Source of the DNA: Phycisphaerae bacterium
GTDB lineage: Bacteria; Planctomycetota; Phycisphaerae; Sedimentisphaerales; Anaerobacaceae
DNA: 34,768 bases
Assembly: GCA_021736645.1 (NCBI GenBank)
Contig: JAIPFM010000038.1
Coordinates: forward strand, 1 to 34,768
Direction: 5' to 3'
Shown here: positions 1 to 8,415 of the stretch, one piece after another
Layout of the letters: every line of letters starts with the position of its first letter
Position numbering within the stretch: the first letter of the stretch is position 1
Program-made: the position numbers and the translations under genes
The notes under the pieces: generated by a model
Databases searched by the model: none
The model's input: the letters and a program-made list of their open reading frames with translations, nothing else
Told to the model about the DNA's origin: nothing

Positions 1-806
1 ATCACATCGGAATTGACCAGGGCATTGAGATCCCTGGCCAAGATCGTGACACGCCACGGTGACACCACAGGGCCCTCGTTTTCCCAGCCGTTGGGATCGT
101 CCTGAAACACGGCCTCCAATTGAGCCGTGCCCGTGGGACGCAAAGTCATACCGCTGTACTTGTACAGACAGGCCTCGGTAATCAGGGCATACCCCCCTGC
201 TGCCAGCTCTGCGGTGACCGGACAGCCGATGAACATATCGCCCTTGTCGTTTCGCCTGGGAATCATCTCGACCTGAGTCTCGTGATAGTTGCCTTCATAG
301 TTGGCTGTGTCGTTTTGTATCCAGACCTTGGTGTGTGCAGGCAGACACCAGGCCGTGCTCTCGCCGTTCACGCGCCGCACGCCCTGGCCAGGCACCTGAT
401 ATCTGTACGCTGCACCGTCATTGAAAACGCGCACCTCCAGTGTCCAGACCTTGCCACTGACCTGATGCGTAACAGGCACGTCATAGGCCATACAGTGATT
501 GATGGCCCGGCTCTTGACACCGCGTGACACATACGTGTCTTTGATCTCACGGCGCGCGGGCTGGCCCAGACTCACACCCAAACCCAGATCCACACCCTCC
601 AGAGTCACGCCCAGAGGCGACGGTTCGATCACCATGTTTCCGGCCTGCGTGATACTACAAGTCAAACGACCCTGTACAGTGGTCCTGAGAATCACCGTGA
701 CAGTCTCATCCGGACTGGCCAGGGACAATAACGTCTCAGCCTGTATTGACAAACAGGGCAGTATCAAGGCCACTGCCAAAACCGGAAAGCATGCGTTCCA
801 TCTCAT
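1..806 (-). CDS. GH97 family glycoside hydrolase, N-terminal part (gene runs off the left edge)
   Basis: Reading the minus strand from an ATG at 806 gives about 268 codons with no stop before the window edge. The first 23 or so residues are a Sec signal peptide ending in LSIQA. The following region matches the GH97 N-terminal beta-sandwich: a SPDETVTVIL opening, a SPLGVTLEG block and, close to the edge, the WRVTILARDLNALVNSDV block that leads into the catalytic barrel. GH97 enzymes are alpha-glucosidases or alpha-galactosidases of the SusB type; the catalytic glutamates and calcium site lie beyond the window, so retaining or inverting type cannot be decided. A GGGAG Shine-Dalgarno lies about 10 nt upstream of the start. 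It follows the NHL protein gene by 43 nt in the same direction, so the two are probably co-transcribed. Confidence 0.85.
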   Translation of the reverse strand, partial: MRWNACFPVLAVALILPCLSIQAETLLSLASPDETVTVILRTTVQGRLTCSITQAGNMVIEPSPLGVTLEGVDLGLGVSLGQPARREIKDTYVSRGVKSRAINHCMAYDVPVTHQVSGKVWTLEVRVFNDGAAYRYQVPGQGVRRVNGESTAWCLPAHTKVWIQNDTANYEGNYHETQVEMIPRRNDKGDMFIGCPVTAELAAGGYALITEACLYKYSGMTLRPTGTAQLEAVFQDDPNGWENEGPVVSPWRVTILARDLNALVNSDV

Positions 807-849
807 TTTTCGAATTCTCCCAGGGATCAGTCATTGATTTGTGTTGCCA

Positions 850-2589
850 TTATTGACTTGACGGCTGCCATCTATACAGGATGGACTTGGCCTTGTAGTC
901 TTCTTCCACAAAAACCAGGTATTCGCCATTGGCACGGCGAAAGGCGGTGATGCCGGTCAGAATGTCGATCCAGCCGGTGTTCTCGACACCCCCCACGGTG
1001 GGGCCTGGTTCGAACACACCCACGGCCTGGCCATCCGACATGCGGTTCACCCAGATCCGGCCCCGCTCCTTCCAGCCGCCGGTGAACACATAGTCCCCCA
1101 CAGCGGTCATGCACGCGGCTTCCTTACCAGCACCGGGCACAAACGAGACCGTCTCACGGTTGCCAGCCAGATAGTCCTTGCACATAAACACACGTGTGAT
1201 ATGACGCATGTCACTGCCCTGGTCAGCCACGACCAGGGTGTCACTGTCTGTGTCATACCAGACGCGGGCAATCTTCTTCACACCCTTCGGCGGGTCCATG
1301 ACCGTCACCCTGTCCTGCTGATAGATGGGATTGCCCTTTGCATCAAGACCCTGAAAATCATACCGCAGGAATCCATAGGCCATCCAGAGATTGCCCTTCT
1401 TGTCCACCCAGAAGGGACCGGGGCGGATGGCGTCTGTGTTGGGGGCATATTCGCTGGATTGGTAGTCCCCGTCCCCGTTGAGGTCACGCCAGATAAACGT
1501 GCCTTCCGGACGACTGGGCGGCCAGGTGAGGTCTGTATTGTACAGGCCATGCGACCACTGCATGATCAGGCCGGAGGGGATGGCCACTTCGCCCTCAAAC
1601 CGAAAGATATTGATAAAATTGCTGGCAAACATACCGCCCACAAACATGAATCGCTTTCCTTCCAGAATCACGATCTGAGGAGACGTCAGGCCATGTTCAC
1701 CCTGCTGCTTGACAAACATCAGCCCTCTGGGATCGTGGGGGTACTGGTGTCGATTGAGACTGTACCCCACCCAGTTCGCCTCCTGACCCGGCGGTTGGGT
1801 GTAATCCATGGTATAGTGTTCCTGTACGCCCCACACGTCTCGGCCATCAGTCGAGGGGTCGACACAGGCGACGTCCACAAAAAAATGGCCTGCCAGTTCC
1901 CAGTCCAATGCCCCGGCCGGTGTAAATCTTCGCAAGAGGCTGCCCATCTCACTCATCGCGACATACAGCCCCCCCTTCGCGTCCATACCAATGCCGCGTA
2001 TGCCCCAGAACTTGGTGGGTGTCACGTGCCCTGCCTGGCCGGAACCGATGCCGCCATACTCACCAAAGGTCTTGACGAGCTTCGGCTTGGACAGACTGGT
2101 GACATCATAAAAGAGGACCTGCTGGCGCGGGCCGGTGAGCGAATCTGCAATCATGAGTGTGCCATCGTTGGCCAGGGCCAGGGCCGTGGGCTGAACCAGG
2201 CCGGGAAACTGGACGGCCTGACCATTGCATTCAATACGCTGGGGCACAAAATCCCATTCATTGTGGTTGGGGTCTGTGTAGGTGACGATCAAGGCCCACT
2301 GCCTGCCCTGCAGATCCTTGACCTTGAGACTGTTGGCATGGACATCCTCATTGCCAATCACATCTCCGTCTTTATAGAGTCCGAATCGCCGGCCGCCTTC
2401 ATCCCAATGGCTCCAGGAGGTACAGGTCCCGTCAGGCCGCACGTTCATGTGGATAAAGAAGTTCTGCACCCATTTGTTGTCAGCGCCGGAAAAGGAATTG
2501 CCCACCCAGGACACGGAGTAGTCCAACTCAGCGCCGCATAGAGAGGCGGCCAGGCACACGACCAGCAGGATCATACCATTCTTTGTCAT
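850..2589 (-). CDS. secreted NHL/SMP-30-like beta-propeller protein
   Basis: 579 residues starting with a Sec signal peptide (MTKNGMILLVVCLAASLCGA). An N-terminal segment of about 100 residues (WVGNSFSGADNKWVQNFF, then SWSHWDEGGRRFGLYKDG) is of a type seen in uncharacterised exported proteins of planctomycetes and relatives. From about residue 130 repeated blade-like stretches follow (LVQPTALALANDGTLMIADS, WGIRGIGMDAKGGLYVAMSE, RPGPFWVDKKGNLWMAYG), typical of NHL or gluconolactonase-type six-bladed propellers. No catalytic residues can be named with confidence; a role in glycan binding or lactone hydrolysis is only an inference. The start is supported by AAGGAG eight nt upstream. It heads the small operon with GH97 and is divergent from the GH-A glycosidase gene, sharing a 206-bp promoter region. 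Confidence 0.75.
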   Translation of the reverse strand: MTKNGMILLVVCLAASLCGAELDYSVSWVGNSFSGADNKWVQNFFIHMNVRPDGTCTSWSHWDEGGRRFGLYKDGDVIGNEDVHANSLKVKDLQGRQWALIVTYTDPNHNEWDFVPQRIECNGQAVQFPGLVQPTALALANDGTLMIADSLTGPRQQVLFYDVTSLSKPKLVKTFGEYGGIGSGQAGHVTPTKFWGIRGIGMDAKGGLYVAMSEMGSLLRRFTPAGALDWELAGHFFVDVACVDPSTDGRDVWGVQEHYTMDYTQPPGQEANWVGYSLNRHQYPHDPRGLMFVKQQGEHGLTSPQIVILEGKRFMFVGGMFASNFINIFRFEGEVAIPSGLIMQWSHGLYNTDLTWPPSRPEGTFIWRDLNGDGDYQSSEYAPNTDAIRPGPFWVDKKGNLWMAYGFLRYDFQGLDAKGNPIYQQDRVTVMDPPKGVKKIARVWYDTDSDTLVVADQGSDMRHITRVFMCKDYLAGNRETVSFVPGAGKEAACMTAVGDYVFTGGWKERGRIWVNRMSDGQAVGVFEPGPTVGGVENTGWIDILTGITAFRRANGEYLVFVEEDYKAKSILYRWQPSSQ

Positions 2590-2684
2590 GACACCGACTC
2601 CTTCCCGGAGGTTTTCGGGGTACCTGTTCTTCTGTCACACTGACCTGGACCCAATGACGGGCCTTTAAAGCTTACCACACGCCC

Positions 2685-2712
2685 TTGAGATTTCAAGTAT
2701 TAACGCTATGAT
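2685..2712 (+). promoter_or_regulatory. candidate sigma70 promoter for the GH-A glycosidase gene
   Basis: TTGAGA at 2685-2690 and TATGAT at 2707-2712 are separated by 16 nt, a reasonable -35/-10 pair. It lies 84 nt upstream of the preferred start at 2796, and a heptamer repeat array sits between promoter and start, so the array would be in the 5' leader. Confidence 0.45.
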
Positions 2713-2734
2713 AAGGCACAACCGTGATGTCTCA

Positions 2735-2785
2735 TTTTAGATTTTTGATTTGGGATTTCAGATTTGAACCCAGAATCCAATACCC
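2735..2785 (+). repeat. degenerate heptamer tandem array, unit about AGATTTN
   Basis: Consecutive 7-nt units read TTTTAGA, TTTTTGA, TTTGGGA, TTTCAGA, TTTGAAC, CCAGAAT, CCAATAC. The period is seven but positions vary. It lies in the 5' leader of the glycosidase gene. Read in frame it gives a spurious N-terminal extension (FRFLIWDFRF), which is why the later ATG at 2796 is preferred. Confidence 0.7.
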
Positions 2786-2795
2786 TGGAGAGCCT

Positions 2796-5741
2796 ATGAA
2801 CAACCCAATCAAGCCATGCGTCGAAGGATTCACCCACAAAGTCCTTGTTTTTGCGGTGGTCATGTCCATGATGCCAGTCTGTCAAGGCCAGATGGTGACT
2901 GGCCGAAACATGGATAACTTCGCGACCGTATTTGGCCTGTCAAAGGCCAGCTTTACCGTGCAGCAGACAGAGTGCAGTCTCGGTGCCAATGTGTTGTGGC
3001 CCGGGGACGAGGTTGAATTCACCTTCTTTATCAAACCGGAGGCGGCCCATGAGGGCCCCCTGCGTGTGCATGTGATCCAGTACGGTACACGCGGCAAGCC
3101 GGGCGACATGTGGCGGCCCGTGGTCTTTAAGATTGCCGATATCGAGACGCAGACCATGACCGTAAACCTGCCGGCTGCAGGGGCCATGGTCAAGGTGACC
3201 CCGAAGATTGGCCCGGCCTATGGAGGGTATGGCGTGGTCCTTGAGATCCCGGGCAAGGGACGCGCCTTCGGCTGCACCTGCGTGCGTGCCCTGCGTCCTG
3301 AACCGGGGCGTGTGTACGAACCCACCTATGCCCTGGACCTGCCGTGGCCCCATGAAATGAGCCAAAAGGTGTATAATGTGTTCAAACGCCTGGGCGTGAA
3401 GGGCGCGCGAGTCGAAGGCGGATACGGGACCATCAAAGACGCCCACATCGACTGGGCCATGGCCAATGACATCACACTGATGATGGCGGTGGGCTGTGGG
3501 AACACACCCCACGAGCAGATGCCGCTGAAACGGGGACGTCCCTGGCTGCGTGACAACGACGAGATGATCGAGGGCATCAAGGAGGACCTGGCGTGGCTGC
3601 CGTCATTTGACCCGACCTTTGAAGCGTATCTCAAGGACGTGCTCTGTGAATACGGCTGGCCTGCAGGGCCGATCAATGCGGTGGAACTCTGGAATGAGCC
3701 GTGGGAAGGGGTGAGCATTTCAGGATGGGGTGCAGATTCACTTCGCTATCGCGAGCTCTATCGCCACATGGCCAGTGCCGTGCTCGCCGCGCGCAAAGAG
3801 GCCGGGGTCAAGGTGCTGGTGGGCGGAGCCTGCTCGTCCAGCAACACACGGGACAAATTATTTTGCGACGGCATGGACGAATTCCTGCCGGTGCTGGATT
3901 TTGTGAGCATCCACTACCAGCCCCTCGGCGCAGACCCGGCCCTGGTGCCCCAGTGGCTCAACCGAAAGAGCGAATACGGCCCGGTTCGATGCTGGGACAC
4001 AGAGAGCTGGGTGGCCAACAGCGAAGACCGAGTCGCGGCGGTTATCGCATCCATGCGTGCCATGGGCCAGCAGCGAACCGCAGGCATCTATCGCGGCAAC
4101 GTGTACGATTCCCAAAAACCCCGCATCAACGGCATTGAGTATCCCGTGGCCCCGGTCTGGTCCCCCGGCGCAGCCGTGGCCGCGGCCCAGGCCTTCATAG
4201 GACAACGTGACTTCCGGGAGATCCTGTTCAAGAACGGTCTGCCCTGGGTCTTTGTGTTTGACGGCCTGGCCCCATTTAGAGACGGAGAACCGGCTGGCCC
4301 GGCCAATCCGGACGACGGGACGGTGGTGATTGTGGGAGACATGAAGGCCTCGTATCCGGACGCCAAGGTCCTGTTTCGGTCTGTGGGCATGACCCAAGAG
4401 GCCTCGCTCACACTGGCCAATCCGGACGGATTGTTCGTGCCGTATGATTTTTACGGCAATCCGGTGCCCGCTACAGATCAGACACTGCATGTCCCTATCA
4501 ATGATCTGGGATTTTTTGTACGCACCGACGGATCCACCGGCTCCTTTGAGACCCTCCTGCGAGCGATTCGTCAGGCCTCCATCACAGGCATTGATCCCGT
4601 GGAAATCATCCTCTCCGACATGACACAGCCCATTGACACCCAGCCAACGATCACGCTGCGTGTGACCAATGTCTTGAATCGACCGGTGAACGGGACCTGC
4701 ACACTTGAGGTGGAAAACCTGCAGATCAAGACGCCGAAGCAATCCCTCCGGCTGAAGCCTCATGAAACACGTGAGATGGTGTTCCAGGTACAAAGCGGCC
4801 AGGTCTCGCCAGAGAATCGCTATGCCTCTTTCGCCGTCTTTGAATCTCAGGACGGCACTGTGACCCACGCTGAGGTGATTCATGTGAACGCCCTGTTCCC
4901 GCGATCCATCACAGTGGATGGTGACCTGAACGACTGGCAGGGCATTATCCCGCAGCAGGATGCCCAGCCGGTAGACGTCAGTGACACGGAAAAGGCGTAC
5001 CTGCCCTTTAAGGACTGGTCTGGTTCCCAAAAAGGCGGCAGGGTCACGGCAAGACTGGCTTACGATGCCGACTTCTTCTACTTCAGTGCGGTGGTGCCGA
5101 AACTCGAACCCATGATCCGTTTTGAGACACGTGACGACGACCTCTATTTCTACCCGGAGACCGTGATCAATCAGGGCAAGAAGGTCACCTGGCCGGACGG
5201 TGTCAGGCGATTTTCCTACCGCAGGGATCCGGACCTGCCTGCAGGGAATGGCCAGTACAATGTGCAGATTGCCTTTAATGTACTGCCCCCGGACCAGAAG
5301 GCCCTGCTGCCCTTTCCCAAGGGCACGATGCCGCGATTCTGTGCGTACCCCGACACGGATTATGAATACGCCCTGAACCTCTGCCAGGACGGCGGTACAG
5401 AGATCTTCTGCCTGACGCGACCCGGTGCCCCGCGCAAGCATTTTTATCCCAGACAGCCCAAGGCCCCACTGGACGGCGGCCCGGTCAAGGGCACGGCCCG
5501 ACTGGTCATTCAGGGCAATCGCATGGAATGCGCGATCCCCTGGTCAGAGATGCCGGAGGTCAAGGCACGCGTGGATCAGGACAAGACCCTCAAGTTCAGT
5601 TTCCGTGTCAACCAGGGCGGCGAGGCCTTTGAGCTGGCAGCGGGCCGAAGCGTGTCCAAGGACAACAACTTTGCCTTCCACAATGACTGGGCCACGCATT
5701 GGGCCAATGAGCTGGTGTTCGGCGTAGTAGCCTTGCAGTAA
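2796..5741 (+). CDS. secreted clan GH-A glycoside hydrolase (GH39/GH5-like) with C-terminal CBM9-like domain
   Basis: 981 residues from the ATG at 2796, preceded by CTGGAGAGCCT; the frame stays open upstream only through a repeat array. A signal peptide with a long n-region ends near MMPVCQG (about residue 31). A beta-sandwich-like segment (about 40-180) precedes a TIM barrel (about 180-520) with a likely acid/base E301 in VELWNEPWEG and a likely nucleophile E403 in CWDTESWVA, a spacing normal for clan GH-A retaining enzymes. The stretch LDFVSIHYQP is also typical. Around residues 600-700 there is a linker or Ig-like domain, and from about 705 a CBM9/DOMON-like domain begins with ITVDGDLNDWQG and runs to the end. 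Family number and substrate are not decided by eye; GH39 or an unassigned GH-A family is likeliest. The protein probably acts outside the cytoplasm. Confidence 0.75.
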   Translation: MNNPIKPCVEGFTHKVLVFAVVMSMMPVCQGQMVTGRNMDNFATVFGLSKASFTVQQTECSLGANVLWPGDEVEFTFFIKPEAAHEGPLRVHVIQYGTRGKPGDMWRPVVFKIADIETQTMTVNLPAAGAMVKVTPKIGPAYGGYGVVLEIPGKGRAFGCTCVRALRPEPGRVYEPTYALDLPWPHEMSQKVYNVFKRLGVKGARVEGGYGTIKDAHIDWAMANDITLMMAVGCGNTPHEQMPLKRGRPWLRDNDEMIEGIKEDLAWLPSFDPTFEAYLKDVLCEYGWPAGPINAVELWNEPWEGVSISGWGADSLRYRELYRHMASAVLAARKEAGVKVLVGGACSSSNTRDKLFCDGMDEFLPVLDFVSIHYQPLGADPALVPQWLNRKSEYGPVRCWDTESWVANSEDRVAAVIASMRAMGQQRTAGIYRGNVYDSQKPRINGIEYPVAPVWSPGAAVAAAQAFIGQRDFREILFKNGLPWVFVFDGLAPFRDGEPAGPANPDDGTVVIVGDMKASYPDAKVLFRSVGMTQEASLTLANPDGLFVPYDFYGNPVPATDQTLHVPINDLGFFVRTDGSTGSFETLLRAIRQASITGIDPVEIILSDMTQPIDTQPTITLRVTNVLNRPVNGTCTLEVENLQIKTPKQSLRLKPHETREMVFQVQSGQVSPENRYASFAVFESQDGTVTHAEVIHVNALFPRSITVDGDLNDWQGIIPQQDAQPVDVSDTEKAYLPFKDWSGSQKGGRVTARLAYDADFFYFSAVVPKLEPMIRFETRDDDLYFYPETVINQGKKVTWPDGVRRFSYRRDPDLPAGNGQYNVQIAFNVLPPDQKALLPFPKGTMPRFCAYPDTDYEYALNLCQDGGTEIFCLTRPGAPRKHFYPRQPKAPLDGGPVKGTARLVIQGNRMECAIPWSEMPEVKARVDQDKTLKFSFRVNQGGEAFELAAGRSVSKDNNFAFHNDWATHWANELVFGVVALQ

Positions 5742-5882
5742 ATATCGAGATGAAAACCTTTTGATCTGGTTAAAATACCTTTGTAATGGTATCCTGCTTG
5801 ATTGGCTCATTCAAGTGCGAACATCCGTGCTCATTGGACGTGGAATTGATATGGAGTGTTTTAGGAAACAGGGAATGGACTC

Positions 5883-6626
5883 ATGAAAAAGGCTTTAATC
5901 GCAGGTTTCGTGGTGTGTCAGTTGTTTGTCGCAGGAGTCGCGGGCGCCAAAAATATCGAATTTGACCCTGCAAACATTGGCCTGGCCACACAGGCGGATT
6001 TTGACAACTTCATTGCGGATCTCGGCACAGCCACTCATTTCACGCCCATGGCCCCGGCCAAGACATTGGGCATCATTGGCCTGGATTTTTGCCTGGAAAC
6101 CGTGGTGGCAGATGTGGGCAGCAAGCCCAGTTGGCAGTACATGGTGGAAGACAACGACACGTTCAGCTATCTGACCATGGGCAGATTCCATGTGCAAAAA
6201 GGATTGCCCTTTAAAACAGATATCGGAGCCATGGTCCTGGCAGTGCCAAACAGCAATATCCAGGCCTGGGGGGTTGAACTCAAGCACGGCATCATCAAAG
6301 AAGGCCTGGTACTTCCCTCGCTCACAGTGCGCGGCAGCTATACCCAACTGGAGGGTGTGGACGATATCGGTTTGAAGACCTATTCTCTGGACCTGCTGCT
6401 CAGCAAGGATTTCCTCATGGTCACCCCCTATGGCGGTGTGTCCGCGCTGCGCATTGAAGGGCGCGATGAAAGCCAGTTGGCCACCGGCTTCCAGGAGGCC
6501 AAGGAAGATGTCACACGGGCCATTGCCGGCCTTCAAATTTCACCGTTTCCCCTGTGCATCATCAGTGCAGAGGCCTCATTCGGCAGAGTTCCCATGTATG
6601 GCATCAAGATCGGCATGGGATTCTGA
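5883..6626 (+). CDS. outer-membrane beta-barrel-like protein
   Basis: 247 residues with a clear Sec signal peptide (MKKALIAGFVVCQLFVAGVAGA). The mature part has alternating hydrophobic strands (LVLPSLTVRGSYTQLEGV, TYSLDLLLSKDFLMVTPYGG) and ends in an amphipathic strand with terminal phenylalanine (MYGIKIGMGF), the usual C-terminal signature for insertion by the BAM machinery. No family could be named. It is followed by two lipoprotein genes in the same direction with gaps of 65 and 51 nt, so an envelope operon is plausible. The Shine-Dalgarno (GGGAATGG) is weak. Confidence 0.65.
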   Translation: MKKALIAGFVVCQLFVAGVAGAKNIEFDPANIGLATQADFDNFIADLGTATHFTPMAPAKTLGIIGLDFCLETVVADVGSKPSWQYMVEDNDTFSYLTMGRFHVQKGLPFKTDIGAMVLAVPNSNIQAWGVELKHGIIKEGLVLPSLTVRGSYTQLEGVDDIGLKTYSLDLLLSKDFLMVTPYGGVSALRIEGRDESQLATGFQEAKEDVTRAIAGLQISPFPLCIISAEASFGRVPMYGIKIGMGF

Positions 6627-6672
6627 ATCAACGCCCCAGTAGAATCTGGAGATTTATTTTTTCTCTGTTAAG

Positions 6673-6686
6673 CTAAGGAGGCTTAG
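6673..6686 (+). promoter_or_regulatory. Shine-Dalgarno presented in a small hairpin
   Basis: CTAAG at 6673-6677 and CTTAG at 6682-6686 are perfectly complementary and enclose GAGG, so the strong AAGGAGG ribosome-binding site of the lipoprotein gene at 6692 lies in the 3' stem and loop. The stem has only five pairs, so its effect on translation would be modest and is inferred. Confidence 0.45.
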
Positions 6687-6691
6687 TAAAG

Positions 6692-6910
6692 ATGAGCAAG
6701 TTAAGGAATATGTGGATCGTAGTGCTGATCGCTGCACTGATTTCGCTCAGTCTGACTGGTTGCAGCAGCAAAGAGGAGCAATCGCCCACTGATGAGTCGG
6801 CATCGGGAGTTCAAGCCCAGCAGACACAGGATCAGAACGCACCCACTGATGCACAGCCAGCGCCTGAACATCCCGGTGGCGAACATCCCACAGGTGAACA
6901 TCCTCAATAG
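6692..6910 (+). CDS. small lipoprotein with C-terminal EHP repeats
   Basis: 72 residues. A lipoprotein signal peptide ends in the lipobox SLTGC (Cys24), giving a mature peptide of about 48 residues rich in Gln, Ser, Asp, Pro and Ala. The C-terminus is built of three 15-nt DNA repeats (6866-6880, 6881-6895, 6896-6910, the last including the stop) encoding EHPGG, EHPTG, EHPQ. Short lipoproteins with EHP repeats occur in uncharacterised planctomycete proteomes; no function is known to me. The His and Glu content would permit weak metal binding, which is speculation. A very strong AAGGAGG precedes the start, suggesting abundant expression. Its neighbours are an outer-membrane-like protein and a transglutaminase-like lipoprotein. 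Confidence 0.75.
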   Translation: MSKLRNMWIVVLIAALISLSLTGCSSKEEQSPTDESASGVQAQQTQDQNAPTDAQPAPEHPGGEHPTGEHPQ

Positions 6911-6961
6911 GGATCACACATCAGGATCTGTACCAGGTAGTTTCTGAACGAAAGGTCTGTT

Positions 6962-8302
6962 ATGTACTGGCACACAAAAATACCGGTTGTGGTAGTGGTT
7001 TGCTTATTGATTGCAGGGTGTAGTAAGTCCCCTGACGTAGATAACGCCCGGCCCGAGGCCGTTGCCGATGTGGTGACAGCAGACATACAGGCCGGTATCG
7101 AACACCACATTGAGGAACAGATACGCCTGGGGGACGGGTATTTCAAGCTTCCCTTTGGCGACAAAGAACTGCGTCTCAAGCTGGTCCGTGTGCACACCGA
7201 GTACCTGGCGACCCTGGGGCCGCGCAGCCATTTCGCGTGCGTGGATCTGGCCAGCACAGACGGCAATGTGTATGACGTGGACTTCTTCCTCAAGGGCGAC
7301 CCCAATGCCATGACTGTCACGGAAACTACAGTCCACAAAATAAACGGTCAGCCCTATTACGTGTGGGTCCAGAATGCCGACAAGACCTGGCAGCGCAGCA
7401 AGGTCGAGGCTGCCTCGCCGCTCTCGCTCGGGGTCATCACAGGCAGTGACGAGTTCGAATTTCTTTACCAGGCAAAACTGCCCGACATGGCAGAAGACGC
7501 AAAGATGTGGATTCCCCTGCCGTCCACGGACGCATTCCAGACCGTGGATATCACCTCCATTGAAGCCCCCGGCCAGCAGCAGACACTCACGGATCGTGAG
7601 CATGGAAACCGCATCCTGTACTTGACACTGACACCCCAGGACAGCGGCAAGACCGTGGCCATTCGGTGTGATGTCCAGCGACTTGAGAAAACGGTCTATA
7701 AAGCGGATGCCCCGGCAGCCGGTCAATACCTCAGCCCTGAGCGTCTGGTCCCTGCTGACCAGAAATTTTCCGACATTGCACAGGAGGTCATTCAGGGCAA
7801 GAAGACGGACCTCGTGCGTGCACGGGCCCTATACGACCATGTGGTCGACCGCATGCGCTACATCAAGTTTGGCACCGGGTGGGGCCAGGGTGATGCAGTC
7901 TATGCCTGTGACGTGGGCACAGGCAACTGTACAGACTTCCATTCTTACTTTATCGCCCTGTGCAGGGCCGTGGGCATTCCAGCGCGTTTCGCCATTGGTG
8001 CAGCCATACCCTCGGAAAGAGACTCCGGTGGGGTGGACGGCTATCACTGCTGGGCCGAGTTTTACACGGACGGCCAGTGGTGGCCTGTGGACATCAGCGA
8101 AGCCAACAAGTATACCAGCCTGTCCACCTATTACTTCGGCCACCATCCGGCCAACCGCATTGAGCTGAGCCGGGGTCGTGACCTCGTGGTGGAACCAGGC
8201 CCTGTGTCAGGCCCGATCAATTTCCTGGCCTACCCCGTGTTGGAGATCGACGGCCAACCCGTTAAAGTGAAGGTCACATTCTCCTTTAAACGGAAGACGT
8301 AG
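6962..8302 (+). CDS. lipoprotein with transglutaminase-like (cysteine protease fold) domain
   Basis: 446 residues. A lipoprotein signal ends at LLIAGC (Cys20). Residues about 40-150 form an unassigned N-terminal domain, about 155-245 a beta-rich domain like those preceding transglutaminase cores, and about 265-400 the transglutaminase-like core. The catalytic triad is visible: Cys323 in TGNCTDFHS, His362 in DGYHCWAEF and Asp377 in WPVDISEA. Such domains hydrolyse or cross-link peptide bonds and in bacteria are often envelope peptidases. The AAAGG ribosome site and the 51-nt gap suggest translation in one transcript with the EHP lipoprotein. It is probably anchored at a membrane facing the periplasm. 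A heptamer array begins within a few bases of its stop codon. Confidence 0.85.
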   Translation: MYWHTKIPVVVVVCLLIAGCSKSPDVDNARPEAVADVVTADIQAGIEHHIEEQIRLGDGYFKLPFGDKELRLKLVRVHTEYLATLGPRSHFACVDLASTDGNVYDVDFFLKGDPNAMTVTETTVHKINGQPYYVWVQNADKTWQRSKVEAASPLSLGVITGSDEFEFLYQAKLPDMAEDAKMWIPLPSTDAFQTVDITSIEAPGQQQTLTDREHGNRILYLTLTPQDSGKTVAIRCDVQRLEKTVYKADAPAAGQYLSPERLVPADQKFSDIAQEVIQGKKTDLVRARALYDHVVDRMRYIKFGTGWGQGDAVYACDVGTGNCTDFHSYFIALCRAVGIPARFAIGAAIPSERDSGGVDGYHCWAEFYTDGQWWPVDISEANKYTSLSTYYFGHHPANRIELSRGRDLVVEPGPVSGPINFLAYPVLEIDGQPVKVKVTFSFKRKT

Positions 8303-8305
8303 CGA

Positions 8306-8362
8306 ACTATCAGCCGTCAGCTTTCAGCAATCAGCTTGGTTTTCGGTAGACAGCAGACTGGA
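8306..8362 (+). repeat. degenerate heptamer array, unit about NNTCAGC
   Basis: Starting about four bases after the stop codon of the transglutaminase gene, units read TATCAGC, CGTCAGC, TTTCAGC, AATCAGC, then a decayed continuation (TTGGTTTTC, GGTAGAC, AGCAGAC). The period is seven. Confidence 0.65.
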
Positions 8363-8415
8363 AAATGAGGCTTCTCAACGCACAGTCACGACGATGATCA
8401 AACCGTCACACTGAT

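Noticed and set aside
1201..2541. 446-codon open frame on the plus strand opposite the NHL protein gene
   Set aside because: It is a mirror of a gene with biased third positions. The minus-strand reading has a signal peptide, ribosome site and blade repeats; the plus-strand reading has no recognisable domain or ribosome site.
2724..2795. Upstream in-frame start for the GH-A glycosidase
   Set aside because: The extra 24 residues are translated heptamer repeat and would precede the signal peptide; the ATG at 2796 is favoured.
3858..5441. 527-codon minus-strand frame inside the GH-A glycosidase gene
   Set aside because: Shadow of the plus-strand gene, which has catalytic motifs; the antisense product is low in recognisable structure and lacks a start signal.
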